Shown: piece by piece, positions 17,640-25,757 of the stretch
Position numbering within the stretch: the stretch's first letter is position 1
Layout: each line of letters begins with the position of its first letter
Source of the DNA: Bacteroidota bacterium
GTDB lineage: Bacteria > Bacteroidota > Bacteroidia > 2-12-FULL-35-15
Assembly: GCA_021323165.1 (NCBI GenBank)
Contig: JAJTCJ010000015.1
Location: 1 to 32,133, forward strand
Direction of reading: 5' to 3'
Length of the DNA stretch: 32,133 nucleotides
Position numbers and translations under genes: made by a program
Notes under the pieces: generated by a model
Database searches by the model: none
What the model was told of the DNA's origin: nothing
Seen by the model: only the letters and a program-made list of their open reading frames with translations

Positions 17640-18815
17640 ATGAAACGAAATAAGAAAACATCCGCGATTGATGAGCGGATCCAATTTTTAAGAAAGCTGG
17701 AATCTGGTGTAGATGTAAATGAAGTAATAGTTAAAGAGCTTATTCATGAACTTCAAACGTATAAGATCGAGCTTGAAGTTCAGAATGAAGAATTGAGAGC
17801 GGCTCAAAGTGAGCTTGAAGCGTCACACAATAAATATGTTTCTTTATTTGAAACAGCCCCTGTCAGTTTTTTTGCGATTGATCATACTGGAGTAATTCTT
17901 GAAGTGAATGAAAAAGGTTCTGCCTTGTTGGAAATGCCAATAAAGAAATTAAAAGGACATCGTTTTCAGGAATTTATCCATCCGGATCATCTTCTTTTTT
18001 TTCATTCATTTTTTAATGGGATTGAACGTGGGGCAAAAAAAGAGGTTTCCGAGATCCAGCTTTTAAACAGGAATAAATATGTGCAGATGGAAGGAGTATT
18101 ATTCAGCGGCAAGAATGAGGGAGATTTTGTAATGCAGCTTGCACTTATAGATGTAACATTAAGGAAAAAAGAAGAAGCTAAATATGCCCAGCAGAAGCTT
18201 GAACAGCAAAAAGAAAGACTAAATACTATTTTAGAAACCCAGGAAGAGGAACGTATCAGAATAGCGGAGGCGCTTCACAACGGGCTTGGACAGCTGCTTT
18301 ATGCTACAAAGCTTAAAATGGAAGATATTAAGGAAAACAAAGAGGTAAAAGCAGAGGTTAAGGAATTCCTGGACGAAGCGATCACAGCAACCCGGGATCT
18401 TTCTTTTACCCTTATGCCGACCCTGCTAAAAGATTTCGGTTTACAGGTCATTCTCGATGAAACAGCCCGGAGATTTTCCACCAAAACACTTAAACTGGAA
18501 TGCCATGTACTGGGCCTTAAAGAAAGATTATCCAACATTCATGAAACAGCCGCTTTCCGTATTATCCAGGAACTTCTCAATAATATTCTCAAACATTCCG
18601 AAGCTAAAAGTGCAACTATTCTGGTAACGAAACGTAAAGGGAAAGTGGAAATAGTTGTGAAGGATAACGGCATAGGATTCGATACCGAAAAGATCCTTAA
18701 AAAGGACAGGGGTACAGGTCTTAAGTCGATCCACAATCGATTGGATCTGTTAAATGGTGATATTAAAATTGTCTCCAAAGTCAATAAGGGAACTACCGTC
18801 ACAGTTACGTTCTAA
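17640..18815 (+). CDS. PAS-containing histidine kinase, HisKA_3 (NarX/DegS) class
   Basis: 391 residues, no membrane segment, so cytoplasmic. N-terminal helix YKIELEVQNEELRAAQSE typical of such kinases, PAS domain at about 65-175, linker coiled coil, then HisKA_3 with phospho-acceptor His213 in RIAEALHNGLGQ, and a C-terminal ATPase domain with ELLNNILKHS, VKDNGIGFD and DRGTGLKSIHNRL. All motifs present. It starts 4 bp after the CheB/CheR fusion, so co-expressed. HisKA_3 kinases normally phosphorylate NarL-type regulators, and one lies 70 bp downstream. Confidence 0.93.
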   Translation: MKRNKKTSAIDERIQFLRKLESGVDVNEVIVKELIHELQTYKIELEVQNEELRAAQSELEASHNKYVSLFETAPVSFFAIDHTGVILEVNEKGSALLEMPIKKLKGHRFQEFIHPDHLLFFHSFFNGIERGAKKEVSEIQLLNRNKYVQMEGVLFSGKNEGDFVMQLALIDVTLRKKEEAKYAQQKLEQQKERLNTILETQEEERIRIAEALHNGLGQLLYATKLKMEDIKENKEVKAEVKEFLDEAITATRDLSFTLMPTLLKDFGLQVILDETARRFSTKTLKLECHVLGLKERLSNIHETAAFRIIQELLNNILKHSEAKSATILVTKRKGKVEIVVKDNGIGFDTEKILKKDRGTGLKSIHNRLDLLNGDIKIVSKVNKGTTVTVTF

Positions 18816-18861
18816 TTCTCCACTACGTAAAAATACTTACGGCTGTTATGTTTTCAATATT

Positions 18862-18869
18862 TAACTTTG
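18862..18869 (+). promoter_or_regulatory. Candidate -7 element (TAACTTTG)
   Basis: Exact match to the Bacteroidota -7 consensus TAnnTTTG, 16 bases before the next start codon, in the 70-bp gap after the kinase gene. The -33 half is poor, so this could be chance. Confidence 0.3.
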
Positions 18870-18885
18870 TTAAAAAGGAAGAGAA

Positions 18886-19548
18886 ATGGTGAGGGTCATA
18901 ATAGCAGAAGATCACGATATTTTAAGAGAAGGACTCCAATCCTTACTTAGAGACGAGCCAAAAATAAAAGTAGTAGCAGGAGCAGCCAACGGTAAGATTT
19001 TACTTGATTACCTTGAAACAACACCTGTTGATGTTATTTTAATGGACATTAACATGCCTGTTATGAATGGTGTTGAAGCAACTAAAATTATCGCTTCCGA
19101 ATTTCCTAAAATTAAAGTGTTGGTTCTTTCAATGATGGATAATCCAAATTATCTCACGATGATGATGGAGGCAGGTGCAAAAGGATATATTTTGAAAAGT
19201 ACCGGTAAAGAAGAGCTTGTACATGCCATTGAAGTTGTAGCAGCAGGAGGAAAATATATTAGTCCGTCTCTGCAGGCAAAAGCAGAAGCCCTGAATGCTA
19301 AAACCAATAACGATAGTTTTGATGACGTTAAGCTCACCCGGAGAGAATTACAGATCCTTGAAATGTTAGCTGAAGGAATGACCAATAAGGAGATCGCGGA
19401 AAAAATATTCCTTAGCAGAAGGACTGTTGAAACCCACCGTAAAAATCTTATTGAAAAAACAAATTGTAAGAATAGCTCAGCGCTAATAAAATACGCTATT
19501 GAAAAAGGTTACCTCAAGAATCTGAATATCGAAAAGTTCAGCGATTAA
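18886..19548 (+). CDS. NarL/FixJ-family response regulator
   Basis: 220 residues. N-terminal receiver with acidic AEDHD near 8-11, phospho-acceptor Asp54 in ILMDINMPVMNG and Lys104. C-terminal LuxR-type helix-turn-helix at about 145-205 (LTRRELQILEMLAEGMTNKE, then SRRTVETHRKNL). DNA-binding transcription factor, and the likely target of the HisKA_3 kinase upstream. The ATG has a strong AAGGAAGAG ribosome-binding site. The promoters it controls are not visible, but the gene 11 bp downstream may be in its operon. Confidence 0.95.
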   Translation: MVRVIIAEDHDILREGLQSLLRDEPKIKVVAGAANGKILLDYLETTPVDVILMDINMPVMNGVEATKIIASEFPKIKVLVLSMMDNPNYLTMMMEAGAKGYILKSTGKEELVHAIEVVAAGGKYISPSLQAKAEALNAKTNNDSFDDVKLTRRELQILEMLAEGMTNKEIAEKIFLSRRTVETHRKNLIEKTNCKNSSALIKYAIEKGYLKNLNIEKFSD

Positions 19549-19559
19549 TTATTTTCGAA

Positions 19560-20426
19560 ATGCCTTTATCATTTTTCCATAGATCTCTTTTTTTAAAAAG
19601 TTCCGTTTTACTTCTCTTTATTTTTTTCGCTGTCTTAACGTGCAGAGCTGACAGCCTTTCAAAAAAAAACAATGTTTCTTTATTGAATATTACAGCCGGG
19701 TACCGCTGTCCTATGAATAAAGCCAATATTCTTAATTCGGGACACGGACTTTATTTTGAAGCAGGAATTAATGCCGGATATTTTCTTCCTAATAAACTTC
19801 AAATAGTTTTATTCGGGGGCTGGGGATGGAAAGACAGATTATGGACAACTGGATTTAATCAGATTTTCTTAAATGATATAAATATTTCTTTTTCAGATAA
19901 TCAATTATCCTCCAATGATTCAATGATAGTGAACAGTTTTCATGAAGAATTAAATAACAATGAGAAGAAAACAATCTCTTTTCCTTCCTGTAAAACAAAC
20001 ACATTTCATAACAGTTCTTTTTATTATGGGATTTCATTTGGACTGCCTTTTAAAAAATATCATACAGTTATAAAAGTTTACAGGGGAACCACCAGGTCAT
20101 CATTTACCGGTAATGACAGAAGCGATTCAGGCAAAGAATATAATTTATATGAGATAAGGAGAAACATGAATGGAATTGAGCTGAGTTTGTTCCCGGGTTT
20201 TAAAAGAACACTTAAAGATAAATTCTTCGGCACTCCACTATTCTCTCATTTAGGGATGGTCAGTTTTTATTATGAGAGGATAAATTTTTCTTCTTCCGTT
20301 TTGTATTTCACAGACGGTGATCAGCGTCAAACAATTAAGTTAAGCGAGTTTTTAAATTATTCATTTCTGAACAAATACAAATTTGAAAATGTATTTGGTG
20401 TGAAGATCTGTTGGTCGGTCTACTAA
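19560..20426 (+). CDS. Exported protein of unknown function
   Basis: 288 residues. N-terminal signal peptide to about residue 30 (...AVLTCRA). The mature part alternates hydrophobic and polar residues, rich in aromatic residues (YFEAGINAGYF, VLFGGWGWKD, MVSFYYERINFSSSVLYF), and ends in an aromatic residue, features compatible with an outer-membrane beta-barrel. No family recognised. It starts 11 bp after the NarL regulator on the same strand and is followed by a terminator, so it is probably the last gene of that operon. Confidence 0.65.
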   Translation: MPLSFFHRSLFLKSSVLLLFIFFAVLTCRADSLSKKNNVSLLNITAGYRCPMNKANILNSGHGLYFEAGINAGYFLPNKLQIVLFGGWGWKDRLWTTGFNQIFLNDINISFSDNQLSSNDSMIVNSFHEELNNNEKKTISFPSCKTNTFHNSSFYYGISFGLPFKKYHTVIKVYRGTTRSSFTGNDRSDSGKEYNLYEIRRNMNGIELSLFPGFKRTLKDKFFGTPLFSHLGMVSFYYERINFSSSVLYFTDGDQRQTIKLSEFLNYSFLNKYKFENVFGVKICWSVY

Positions 20427-20452
20427 TTGCATTTTATTGTATTTATATAAAC

Positions 20453-20482
20453 AAAAAAGGGAGCAATGAGCTCCCTTTTTCT
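20453..20482. terminator. Bidirectional terminator between convergent genes
   Basis: Stem AAAAAGGGAGC/GCTCCCTTTTT with loop AATGA, A-run on the left and T-run on the right, so it can work in both directions. It lies between the exported protein gene (+) and the DUF892 gene (-). Confidence 0.85.
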
Positions 20483-20497
20483 TTGAGTAGAAATTAA

Positions 20498-21049
20498 TTA
20501 TTCTTCTCCTTCAACTTCTTCAACTGCCTGAATGTTGATCGTTGATTCAGCGATCTCAGTCAGCTTTTGATCTGCGGCTTTTTCTTCATTAAGGATCTCC
20601 TCAAGAAGCGCTGCAGCATCGTCTAAACCTAATGTGTTTGCAAAAGTTCTTAATGTACCGTAAGTAGCGATCTCATAGTGCTCAACTTTTTGTCCGGCAG
20701 AAATGATCCCTGCATCGCGCATAGCACCTTTGTCGCTTTCCTTCATAATTTCTTCAGCTTCTTTTACAAGTCCGGCCATCGCATCGCATTTTTTTGCTGT
20801 TGCTTTTTTTCCGATCACTTCAAAAACCTGTTCAAGTTTTTCCACCTGAGCTTCTGTTTCTTTTAAATGATCTTCCAATGCTGCGATCAATTCTTCTGAT
20901 GTAGCTTTTTTAGCCATTTTAGGTAATGCTTTGGTCAGCGCTTTTTCTGCCCAGTAAATGTCTTTAAGCTGATCTTCGAATAATTTCATAAGTTTAGACT
21001 CTTCAATTCCATACTCTTCTGATGATTGTTTTTTGGCTGTTTTTTTCAT
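20498..21049 (-). CDS. DUF892 (YciE-like) ferritin-like protein
   Basis: 183 residues with the four-helix bundle pattern of this family: KLFEDQLKDIYWAEKALTKALPKM, HLKETEAQVEKLEQVFEVIG, AGIISAGQKVEHYEIATYGTL and LLEEILNEEKAADQKLTEIA. Glu and His residues in the second and third helices fit a di-metal site. No signal peptide, so cytoplasmic. The family is associated with stress response in enterobacteria; the function is not firmly known. Acidic tail EEVEGEE. Shares the terminator at 20453-20482 with the convergent gene. Confidence 0.9.
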   Translation of the reverse strand: MKKTAKKQSSEEYGIEESKLMKLFEDQLKDIYWAEKALTKALPKMAKKATSEELIAALEDHLKETEAQVEKLEQVFEVIGKKATAKKCDAMAGLVKEAEEIMKESDKGAMRDAGIISAGQKVEHYEIATYGTLRTFANTLGLDDAAALLEEILNEEKAADQKLTEIAESTINIQAVEEVEGEE

Positions 21050-21104
21050 ATGTGAAAGGGTTTTATGTTTTCACTTTTAATTAAAAAATTATGCCTGTTT
21101 CAAA

Positions 21105-21136
21105 ACAAAAAAACCGCTCTTCATTAAGAGCGGTTT
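21105..21136 (-). terminator. Rho-independent terminator for lipoprotein A
   Basis: Stem AAACCGCTCTT/AAGAGCGGTTT (11 bp), loop CATT. On the minus strand it is followed by a T-rich run. It sits just after the stop of the gene at 21161-21646. Its CCGCTCTT core recurs in the next terminator. Confidence 0.85.
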
Positions 21137-21160
21137 GTTTAAAAAGTAAGTAGTTTTACT

Positions 21161-21646
21161 TTAATATAATTGCCATTTATAACAGCTTCCGCTCACGGAA
21201 TAATAATAAGGGCCCCAGGTTGTAGTGCCGCTGCTGCATTGAGCATAAAATTTATGGGTTCCCGGTTCAACGCTGATTGAAGCTCCACCGGAAGCTCCGC
21301 AACCTGGCGTTGAAGTATAATAACTGTTTAAAGTTCCGATATAAGAATCATCAATATAAACATTGATACCCGCAGTATTGCATGGGAATGTTGACATACC
21401 GGTCCATACAGTGATCTGTGTTGTATAAGCACATGAACCATCATCCGTGTTTGCAGAAGAATAATAATTGTTAGCGTTAGGATCTGTACATCCATAAACT
21501 CTTGGGATACAGCTTCCGTCATCTACTCTTGCATTAGGATCATAGTTCGTTGCACTGGAATCCGTACATCCACTTGGGCGACAACCTGATGTAAATACGG
21601 CAACTAATAGCACCATTGTTACAGCAATAAATTTTAATCTGATCAT
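21161..21646 (-). CDS. Lipoprotein with CTD...DDGSC repeats (copy A)
   Basis: 161 residues. Lipobox near Thr-Ser-Gly-Cys22, so predicted lipid-anchored at the envelope. Two copies of the Bacteroidota repeat: CTDSSATNYDPNARVDDGSC and CTDPNANNYYSSANTDDGSC, each with two Cys that may pair. The C-terminal domain begins TVWTG and holds NVYIDD, CGASGG, PGTHKFYA and WGPYYY, with paired Cys. It is about the same length as, and clearly paralogous to, the gene at 21820-22317. The function of this repeat is unknown; an extracellular structural or binding role is a guess. Confidence 0.85.
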   Translation of the reverse strand: MIRLKFIAVTMVLLVAVFTSGCRPSGCTDSSATNYDPNARVDDGSCIPRVYGCTDPNANNYYSSANTDDGSCAYTTQITVWTGMSTFPCNTAGINVYIDDSYIGTLNSYYTSTPGCGASGGASISVEPGTHKFYAQCSSGTTTWGPYYYSVSGSCYKWQLY

Positions 21647-21696
21647 GTTGAATAGTTTTAGGTTTATAGTTTAGTTCTGTGAAAAGAAATCTCAAT

Positions 21697-21704
21697 CAAA
21701 AGTA
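21697..21704 (-). promoter_or_regulatory. Candidate -7 promoter element of lipoprotein A
   Basis: Minus strand reads TACTTTTG, an exact TAnnTTTG match, about 50 bases before the start codon. The paralogous gene has a similar element (TATTTTTG) at a comparable distance, which supports it. Confidence 0.4.
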
Positions 21705-21762
21705 GAGTAATTTATTAATAAGGGCCTGAAAATTAAATAAATATGATCTGGCTTTGGAAAAC

Positions 21763-21797
21763 AAAAAAAGCCGCTCTTACCAAAGGAAGAACGGCTT
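21763..21797 (-). terminator. Rho-independent terminator for lipoprotein B
   Basis: On the minus strand, stem AAGCCGTTCTT/AAGAGCGGCTT pairs fully if one G-U is allowed, then seven T follow. It ends the gene at 21820-22317. The core is related to the terminator of copy A. Confidence 0.8.
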
Positions 21798-21819
21798 AAT
21801 AAATAAGGAGGGAATTATA

Positions 21820-22317
21820 TTAATACACTTTCCATTTATAGCACAAACCTGTTACATTAAAATAGTGTGGGCCCCAGGCATAACCGTTATTATAACAACG
21901 TGCATAGAACTTATGAGTTCCGGGCTGTACATTGTTCAGGGTAACACTTCCGCTCGCTCCACAGCTTGGAGGAGATGAGAAAGAGCTGTTTATATAACCT
22001 GCATAATTATCATCAACGTAAACATAGATTCCTCCTGCAGCACATGAAACTGTTGGTGACCCCGTCCAGATAGTTACCTGGGAGGTAGTGATACATGAGC
22101 CGTCATCTGTGTTGGCAGATGGATTATAGTTATACGAATTCGGATCTGTGCAGCCATGTATTTTTTCCATGCATGTTCCGTCATCATAAGATGCATCCTC
22201 ATCATAATTGGAAGCATGAGGATCGGTACATCCACCTTTACCTTTGTTGCAGCCGGATATAAATACAGACAAAAGTAAAATTACAATTGTTACAGAAATT
22301 TTAAAGAATCTGATCAT
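21820..22317 (-). CDS. Lipoprotein with CTD...DDGSC repeats (copy B)
   Basis: 165 residues, tandem paralogue of the gene at 21161. Lipobox Ile20-Ser-Gly-Cys23. Repeats CTDPHASNYDEDASYDDGTC and CTDPNSYNYNPSANTDDGSC, then a C-terminal domain with TIWTGSP, IYVYVDDNYAG, CGASG, PGTHKFYARC and WGPHYF, ending YKWKVY (copy A ends YKWQLY). Each copy has its own promoter element and terminator, so the two can be regulated separately. Confidence 0.85.
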   Translation of the reverse strand: MIRFFKISVTIVILLLSVFISGCNKGKGGCTDPHASNYDEDASYDDGTCMEKIHGCTDPNSYNYNPSANTDDGSCITTSQVTIWTGSPTVSCAAGGIYVYVDDNYAGYINSSFSSPPSCGASGSVTLNNVQPGTHKFYARCYNNGYAWGPHYFNVTGLCYKWKVY

Positions 22318-22361
22318 GTGCTTTTTATTAATTGGAGAAAATTCGGTTTTGCTTAGCTCAT

Positions 22362-22369
22362 CAAAAATA
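22362..22369 (-). promoter_or_regulatory. Candidate -7 promoter element of lipoprotein B
   Basis: Minus strand reads TATTTTTG, matching TAnnTTTG, about 45 bases before the start codon. It mirrors the element upstream of copy A. Confidence 0.4.
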
Positions 22370-22421
22370 AGACAATTTCGTTAGATAGATACGAAATAGT
22401 AAAGTCTTATAGGCTTTAAAG

Positions 22422-22459
22422 AAATAAAAAGCACATCATTTCTGATGTGCTTTTTATTT
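22422..22459 (-). terminator. Rho-independent terminator for collagen-like gene, 17-bp stem
   Basis: AAATAAAAAGCACATCA (22422-22438) pairs perfectly with TGATGTGCTTTTTATTT (22443-22459), loop TTTC. Placed 17 bp after the collagen-like gene stop. The 20-base core GCACATCATTTCTGATGTGC occurs again, identical and in the same orientation, at 31260-31279. Confidence 0.9.
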
Positions 22460-22476
22460 AGCTGTAAAATTAATAC

Positions 22477-24024
22477 TTAATTTTTGATCTTTATCGCTTC
22501 CAGTCTGTGCGGACTCATTGTCCAGTTGCCTGAAGGGCTTGGACTTCCGGAAGGAAAGACAATGGTTCCTACAGTAATCTGATCACCCGCGTTTGCAAGA
22601 GCGATCACGGTTAATGAGTGAGAAAGATTCATGTATTGATAGAAGGATGCTGAAGCGGTATTTGCCATATATCGTCCAAAGGTGTAAGTTTTTATTCCAT
22701 TGATGAAATTCGTTCCGTTAGAAAGATTGATGATACCTGTCTGACCTTCCAGATCATAAGGATCACCTGCTGTAAAATTATATACATTTCCGTTTATCCC
22801 TAAACCATTATATATGAACATATAATAACCTGTCTCCGGGATGGTAAGAGTTTCTGATGAAGTTACAACTACATTTCTTACCGAAGAGATAACAGGTCCG
22901 GAAAACGCTAATGTTGTTCTATTCATATTAAGATTTATAGCACCACTAGTAATGGAAATGCCACTTCCTGCAGTATAACTGCTTCCGGCACCGGTCGGTC
23001 CTGTAATTCCTGTTGCACCAGTAGATCCTGTAACACCATTGGTCCCGGCCATTCCCGTTGTTCCTGTCGCACCCGTTGCTCCTGTAGCTCCATTCATACC
23101 TGCTGTTCCGGTTGCACCGGTAGAACCATTGATCCCGTTATTACCTGTAGCTCCGGTTGTTCCGTTTGTCCCATTGGTTCCTGCAATGCCTGTCGCCCCG
23201 GTTGCCCCGGTTACACCATTTACTCCGGCTGTTCCGGCCGCTCCTGTTGAACCATTGATTCCATTAGCACCTGTAGATCCTGTTGTGCCGTTTGTTCCCG
23301 CAATGCCTGTCGCGCCCGTTGCACCATTTACTCCGGCTGTTCCGGTTGCTCCTGTAGAACCATTGATTCCATCAGCACCTGTAGATCCTGTTGTGCCGTT
23401 TGTTCCTGCAATTCCTGTTGCACCTGTCGCCCCGATCATGCCGGTAGCTCCTGTAGATCCATCATTTCCATTGACCCCTGCCAAACCAGTTGCGCCTGTT
23501 GTACCGTTCATACCATCAGCACCGGTTGCACCTGTACTTCCCGCAGCTCCATTCATTCCATCAGCACCTGTAGCGCCTGTAACACCATTAGCTCCTGTCG
23601 CTCCTGTTGCACCTGCAACTCCACTAGTTGCGGAACCTGCAGTTTCAGCATAAAATGCATAAGGCACACTCAATAATTGAGTTGCTCCTGTTATCGAATA
23701 AGAAGTCCCCCCATTCGGATCTATCTCTGTTTCGATAAAATAAGGCCCGGCACTCCAATTAACCACTGAAAGGTTATTGCTGGCTCCGATCTCAAGAGTA
23801 ATAAGTCCGTTTGCATTACTGGTTACTGTATGCACTTCAGTGAAAACAGGAGTTCCGCTTACAGAGCCCTGGTAAATATTTACACGAACACCAACTGTTG
23901 AATTAGTCAGGAGCATATTAGCAGCATTCCTGACAACAGCCTGATAGGTCATTTTTTGTGGCGACTGAGCCATGGACTGCAGGAAGAATGTAAATGCAAC
24001 CAAAAGAGTGGTAATTTTTTTCAT
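22477..24024 (-). CDS. Collagen-like Gly-X-Y repeat surface protein
   Basis: 515 residues. Signal peptide 1-19 (LQSMA|Q). N-terminal domain 20-130 ([15 protein letters not shown] ... [14 protein letters not shown]), common on Bacteroidota collagen-like proteins. Then an uninterrupted run of about 70 Gly-X-Y triplets, residues about 135-347, rich in Gly-Ala-Thr and Gly-Thr-Asn. C-terminal domain about 350-515 ([10 protein letters not shown] ... GYYMFIYNG), probably a trimerising C1q/BclA-like fold. Thr in place of hydroxyproline is typical of bacterial collagens and a possible glycosylation site. The gene begins 1 bp after the stop of the T9SS protein, so they are coupled. A proline-valine-alanine frame on the opposite strand is only a mirror of the repeats. 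Confidence 0.9.
   Translation of the reverse strand: MKKITTLLVAFTFFLQSMAQSPQKMTYQAVVRNAANMLLTNSTVGVRVNIYQGSVSGTPVFTEVHTVTSNANGLITLEIGASNNLSVVNWSAGPYFIETEIDPNGGTSYSITGATQLLSVPYAFYAETAGSATSGVAGATGATGANGVTGATGADGMNGAAGSTGATGADGMNGTTGATGLAGVNGNDGSTGATGMIGATGATGIAGTNGTTGSTGADGINGSTGATGTAGVNGATGATGIAGTNGTTGSTGANGINGSTGAAGTAGVNGVTGATGATGIAGTNGTNGTTGATGNNGINGSTGATGTAGMNGATGATGATGTTGMAGTNGVTGSTGATGITGPTGAGSSYTAGSGISITSGAINLNMNRTTLAFSGPVISSVRNVVVTSSETLTIPETGYYMFIYNGLGINGNVYNFTAGDPYDLEGQTGIINLSNGTNFINGIKTYTFGRYMANTASASFYQYMNLSHSLTVIALANAGDQITVGTIVFPSGSPSPSGNWTMSPHRLEAIKIKN
22980..23640. repeat. Gly-X-Y coding repeat region with higher-order 36-39-codon units
   Basis: DNA encoding the collagen stretch. 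On top of the 9-base triplet rhythm there is a longer period: units starting [14 protein letters not shown] and running through [20 protein letters not shown] recur at residues about 204, 240 and 279, spacing 36-39 codons, with a partial fourth unit. Such repeats can change copy number by recombination. Confidence 0.75.
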
Positions 24025-24025
24025 A

Positions 24026-24502
24026 TTATTTGTTTTTGATTAGTTTGAAATTTCTTAGCTGACCGCTTTTATTATACACTTTTAAAAAATAAACACCTGA
24101 ACAAAGTTCTTTACAATTGATCTCGGTCAGATTGCTGCTGATCTGGTTTTGTGAAACAAGTTTCCCGTTTGCATCTGTAAATAAATAGGAAAGGTCTCCG
24201 TATTTATCAATGTTTAAAGTGACAAGATCCAAAGCAGGATTCGGATAAGCACTGATCGATAGTTCCAGCGATTGATCTTTTATACCTGTAACTAAAAAAA
24301 GCTCATAAGGTTGTTGTAACCCTTCTGAAGCGTTTCCGCTGGTGCTTGCTTTAGTGGAATATGAGATCTGTCCTACGGAATAACTGACGGTCCCACCAGT
24401 TCCGGAGCCATTTCCTCCGGCCGGAATTGAGTTGTTTTGAGCTATAGACCCATTGTTGAAATAAAAAATGGAGAATAGGATTAAGCAGGTAGTCTTTTTC
24501 AT
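24026..24502 (-). CDS. Small T9SS-sorted protein (type A sorting domain)
   Basis: 158 residues from the ATG at 24502 (MKKTTCLIL); a start at 24526 would put eight residues before a clear signal peptide. Mature N-terminus [15 protein letters not shown] and [14 protein letters not shown] ... LQQPYELF is a pattern seen beside collagen-like genes in Bacteroidota. The C-terminus (about 75-158) is a Por-secretion sorting domain with [18 protein letters not shown], a middle strand pair and [13 protein letters not shown] ending in IKNK. Predicted to be exported by the type IX system and attached to the cell surface. Upstream of and coupled to the collagen-like gene. Confidence 0.9.
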   Translation of the reverse strand: MKKTTCLILFSIFYFNNGSIAQNNSIPAGGNGSGTGGTVSYSVGQISYSTKASTSGNASEGLQQPYELFLVTGIKDQSLELSISAYPNPALDLVTLNIDKYGDLSYLFTDANGKLVSQNQISSNLTEINCKELCSGVYFLKVYNKSGQLRNFKLIKNK

Positions 24503-24578
24503 TTGACGAATATTAGCGTTTATCAAACGAAAATTATGTGCCAGTTGAAACTGTGCTTAATACTTAAATGAAGACAAA

Positions 24579-25541
24579 TTAGTTTGTCCTTTTCTTATTT
24601 TGTTTTTTGATCATTGGAATAACAAGGGGGTCGGCAATTATTCCTATAGTGCAAGCTCGTAGTGTATTCTCGTAATAAAGATTGTAGTAATCAGGACCGG
24701 CATAAGCTCTGAAAAAGACAGAGAAGTTGGCCAGCTTACGATAAGGTTTAACTACCAGGAAAAGATCTATTGAATGTCGTGAGCCAAAATGTTTTGTGCC
24801 CCACATTAGAGAATAGGTGATATATGCTTTTATTTTTTCAGAATAGATCATGTGGCTTTCTAAAGTGATCTTATTAAAATAATATTTGTCTTTTATAGCC
24901 GGTTCACGATCGTATTCGATTTGATACTCATAAGAGATCCTTCCATTCATGAAAGATTTACCAACTTCGCTCGAGTCGATGGCTGACCAGCTGAATGCGA
25001 TCTCAGCTGCATTTGATGAGAAATTTCCATTATTATAATTTATACTGTCAGTTCTCGGAATTAAATATTCACCATTTTGTCCGTTGGAGTGATGGATCAG
25101 TCTATATGTAAGAAATGTCAGCTGATTTTCCGGTTTGATAAAGAAGCGTAATGTTTGTTTTATAAAAGGAATGTTGATCTGATGATAAAATAACAAACTT
25201 GGGACATAGCTGGGAGTACGCACAGGAAGGCTGGTTTCATTAAACATTCTTGTAATTAGTTTTGGAAAAAAAACTATTCCGATATTTTTTCTTTTTGAAA
25301 TATTTAAAATAAAGTTTGGAGATAATTGTCCTTCAAAGATCAGCGGTTTTAATTTTTTAACCCCGTATGGAGTTCGGGAATTCCCTAGTCCTTGTCCGAA
25401 AGACACATACGTTCGGTCATAAATGGAAAGCACAGCTTCATCAACTTTTGATGGAAGCAGGGTTTGTGATTCGCATAATGTTATACCGGAAAAAAGACTG
25501 AAGATTAAAATGGAAAACTTTCGTAAGAAATAAAATTTCAT
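24579..25541 (-). CDS. Outer-membrane phospholipase A (OMPLA)-like beta-barrel
   Basis: 320 residues with a signal peptide (about 1-26). The active-site pattern of OMPLA is present: H150-H-S152-N-G154, aligned with His142-x-Ser144-Asn-Gly of the E. coli enzyme, and a following Asn-rich strand that could supply the third catalytic residue. The C-terminal part has the OMPLA-like FFRAYAGPDYYNLYYEN, then a last strand (RACTIGIIADP). Predicted to hydrolyse phospholipids that reach the outer leaflet. The match is by motifs I recognise; overall divergence from proteobacterial enzymes is high. Upstream of the T9SS gene by 76 bp, same strand. Confidence 0.75.
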   Translation of the reverse strand: MKFYFLRKFSILIFSLFSGITLCESQTLLPSKVDEAVLSIYDRTYVSFGQGLGNSRTPYGVKKLKPLIFEGQLSPNFILNISKRKNIGIVFFPKLITRMFNETSLPVRTPSYVPSLLFYHQINIPFIKQTLRFFIKPENQLTFLTYRLIHHSNGQNGEYLIPRTDSINYNNGNFSSNAAEIAFSWSAIDSSEVGKSFMNGRISYEYQIEYDREPAIKDKYYFNKITLESHMIYSEKIKAYITYSLMWGTKHFGSRHSIDLFLVVKPYRKLANFSVFFRAYAGPDYYNLYYENTLRACTIGIIADPLVIPMIKKQNKKRTN

Positions 25542-25757
25542 GATGTTTCTTATTGCAGAAAAACAAGGGAGGTTGTTCGGATGCGGTGTAATTGGGGATA
25601 TTCATGTAAGGTAAACATAAAGAACGGATATCAGCGGGAATATAATTTAAGAGATTTTGTAGATAAAGCAAATACTCTCAATTGCGATAATAGAAAGGTA
25701 GAGTTTACATTATCTGTTCAACTTTTTTGCATGTTCAGGCTGGCCTGCTTGATAAGA

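Noticed and set aside
20454-20480. A palindrome as a possible operator
   Set aside because: Its A/T flanks and position between convergent genes fit a bidirectional terminator better.
21111-22459. Several inverted repeats as a CRISPR-like or REP array
   Set aside because: Spacing is irregular, each lies just after a stop codon and each has a T-run, so they are separate terminators.
23039-23653. A 204-codon open frame on the + strand inside the collagen-like gene, rich in Val-Ala-Pro
   Set aside because: It is the exact mirror of the Gly-Ala-Thr repeats on the other strand; no start context and its composition is explained fully by the repeat.
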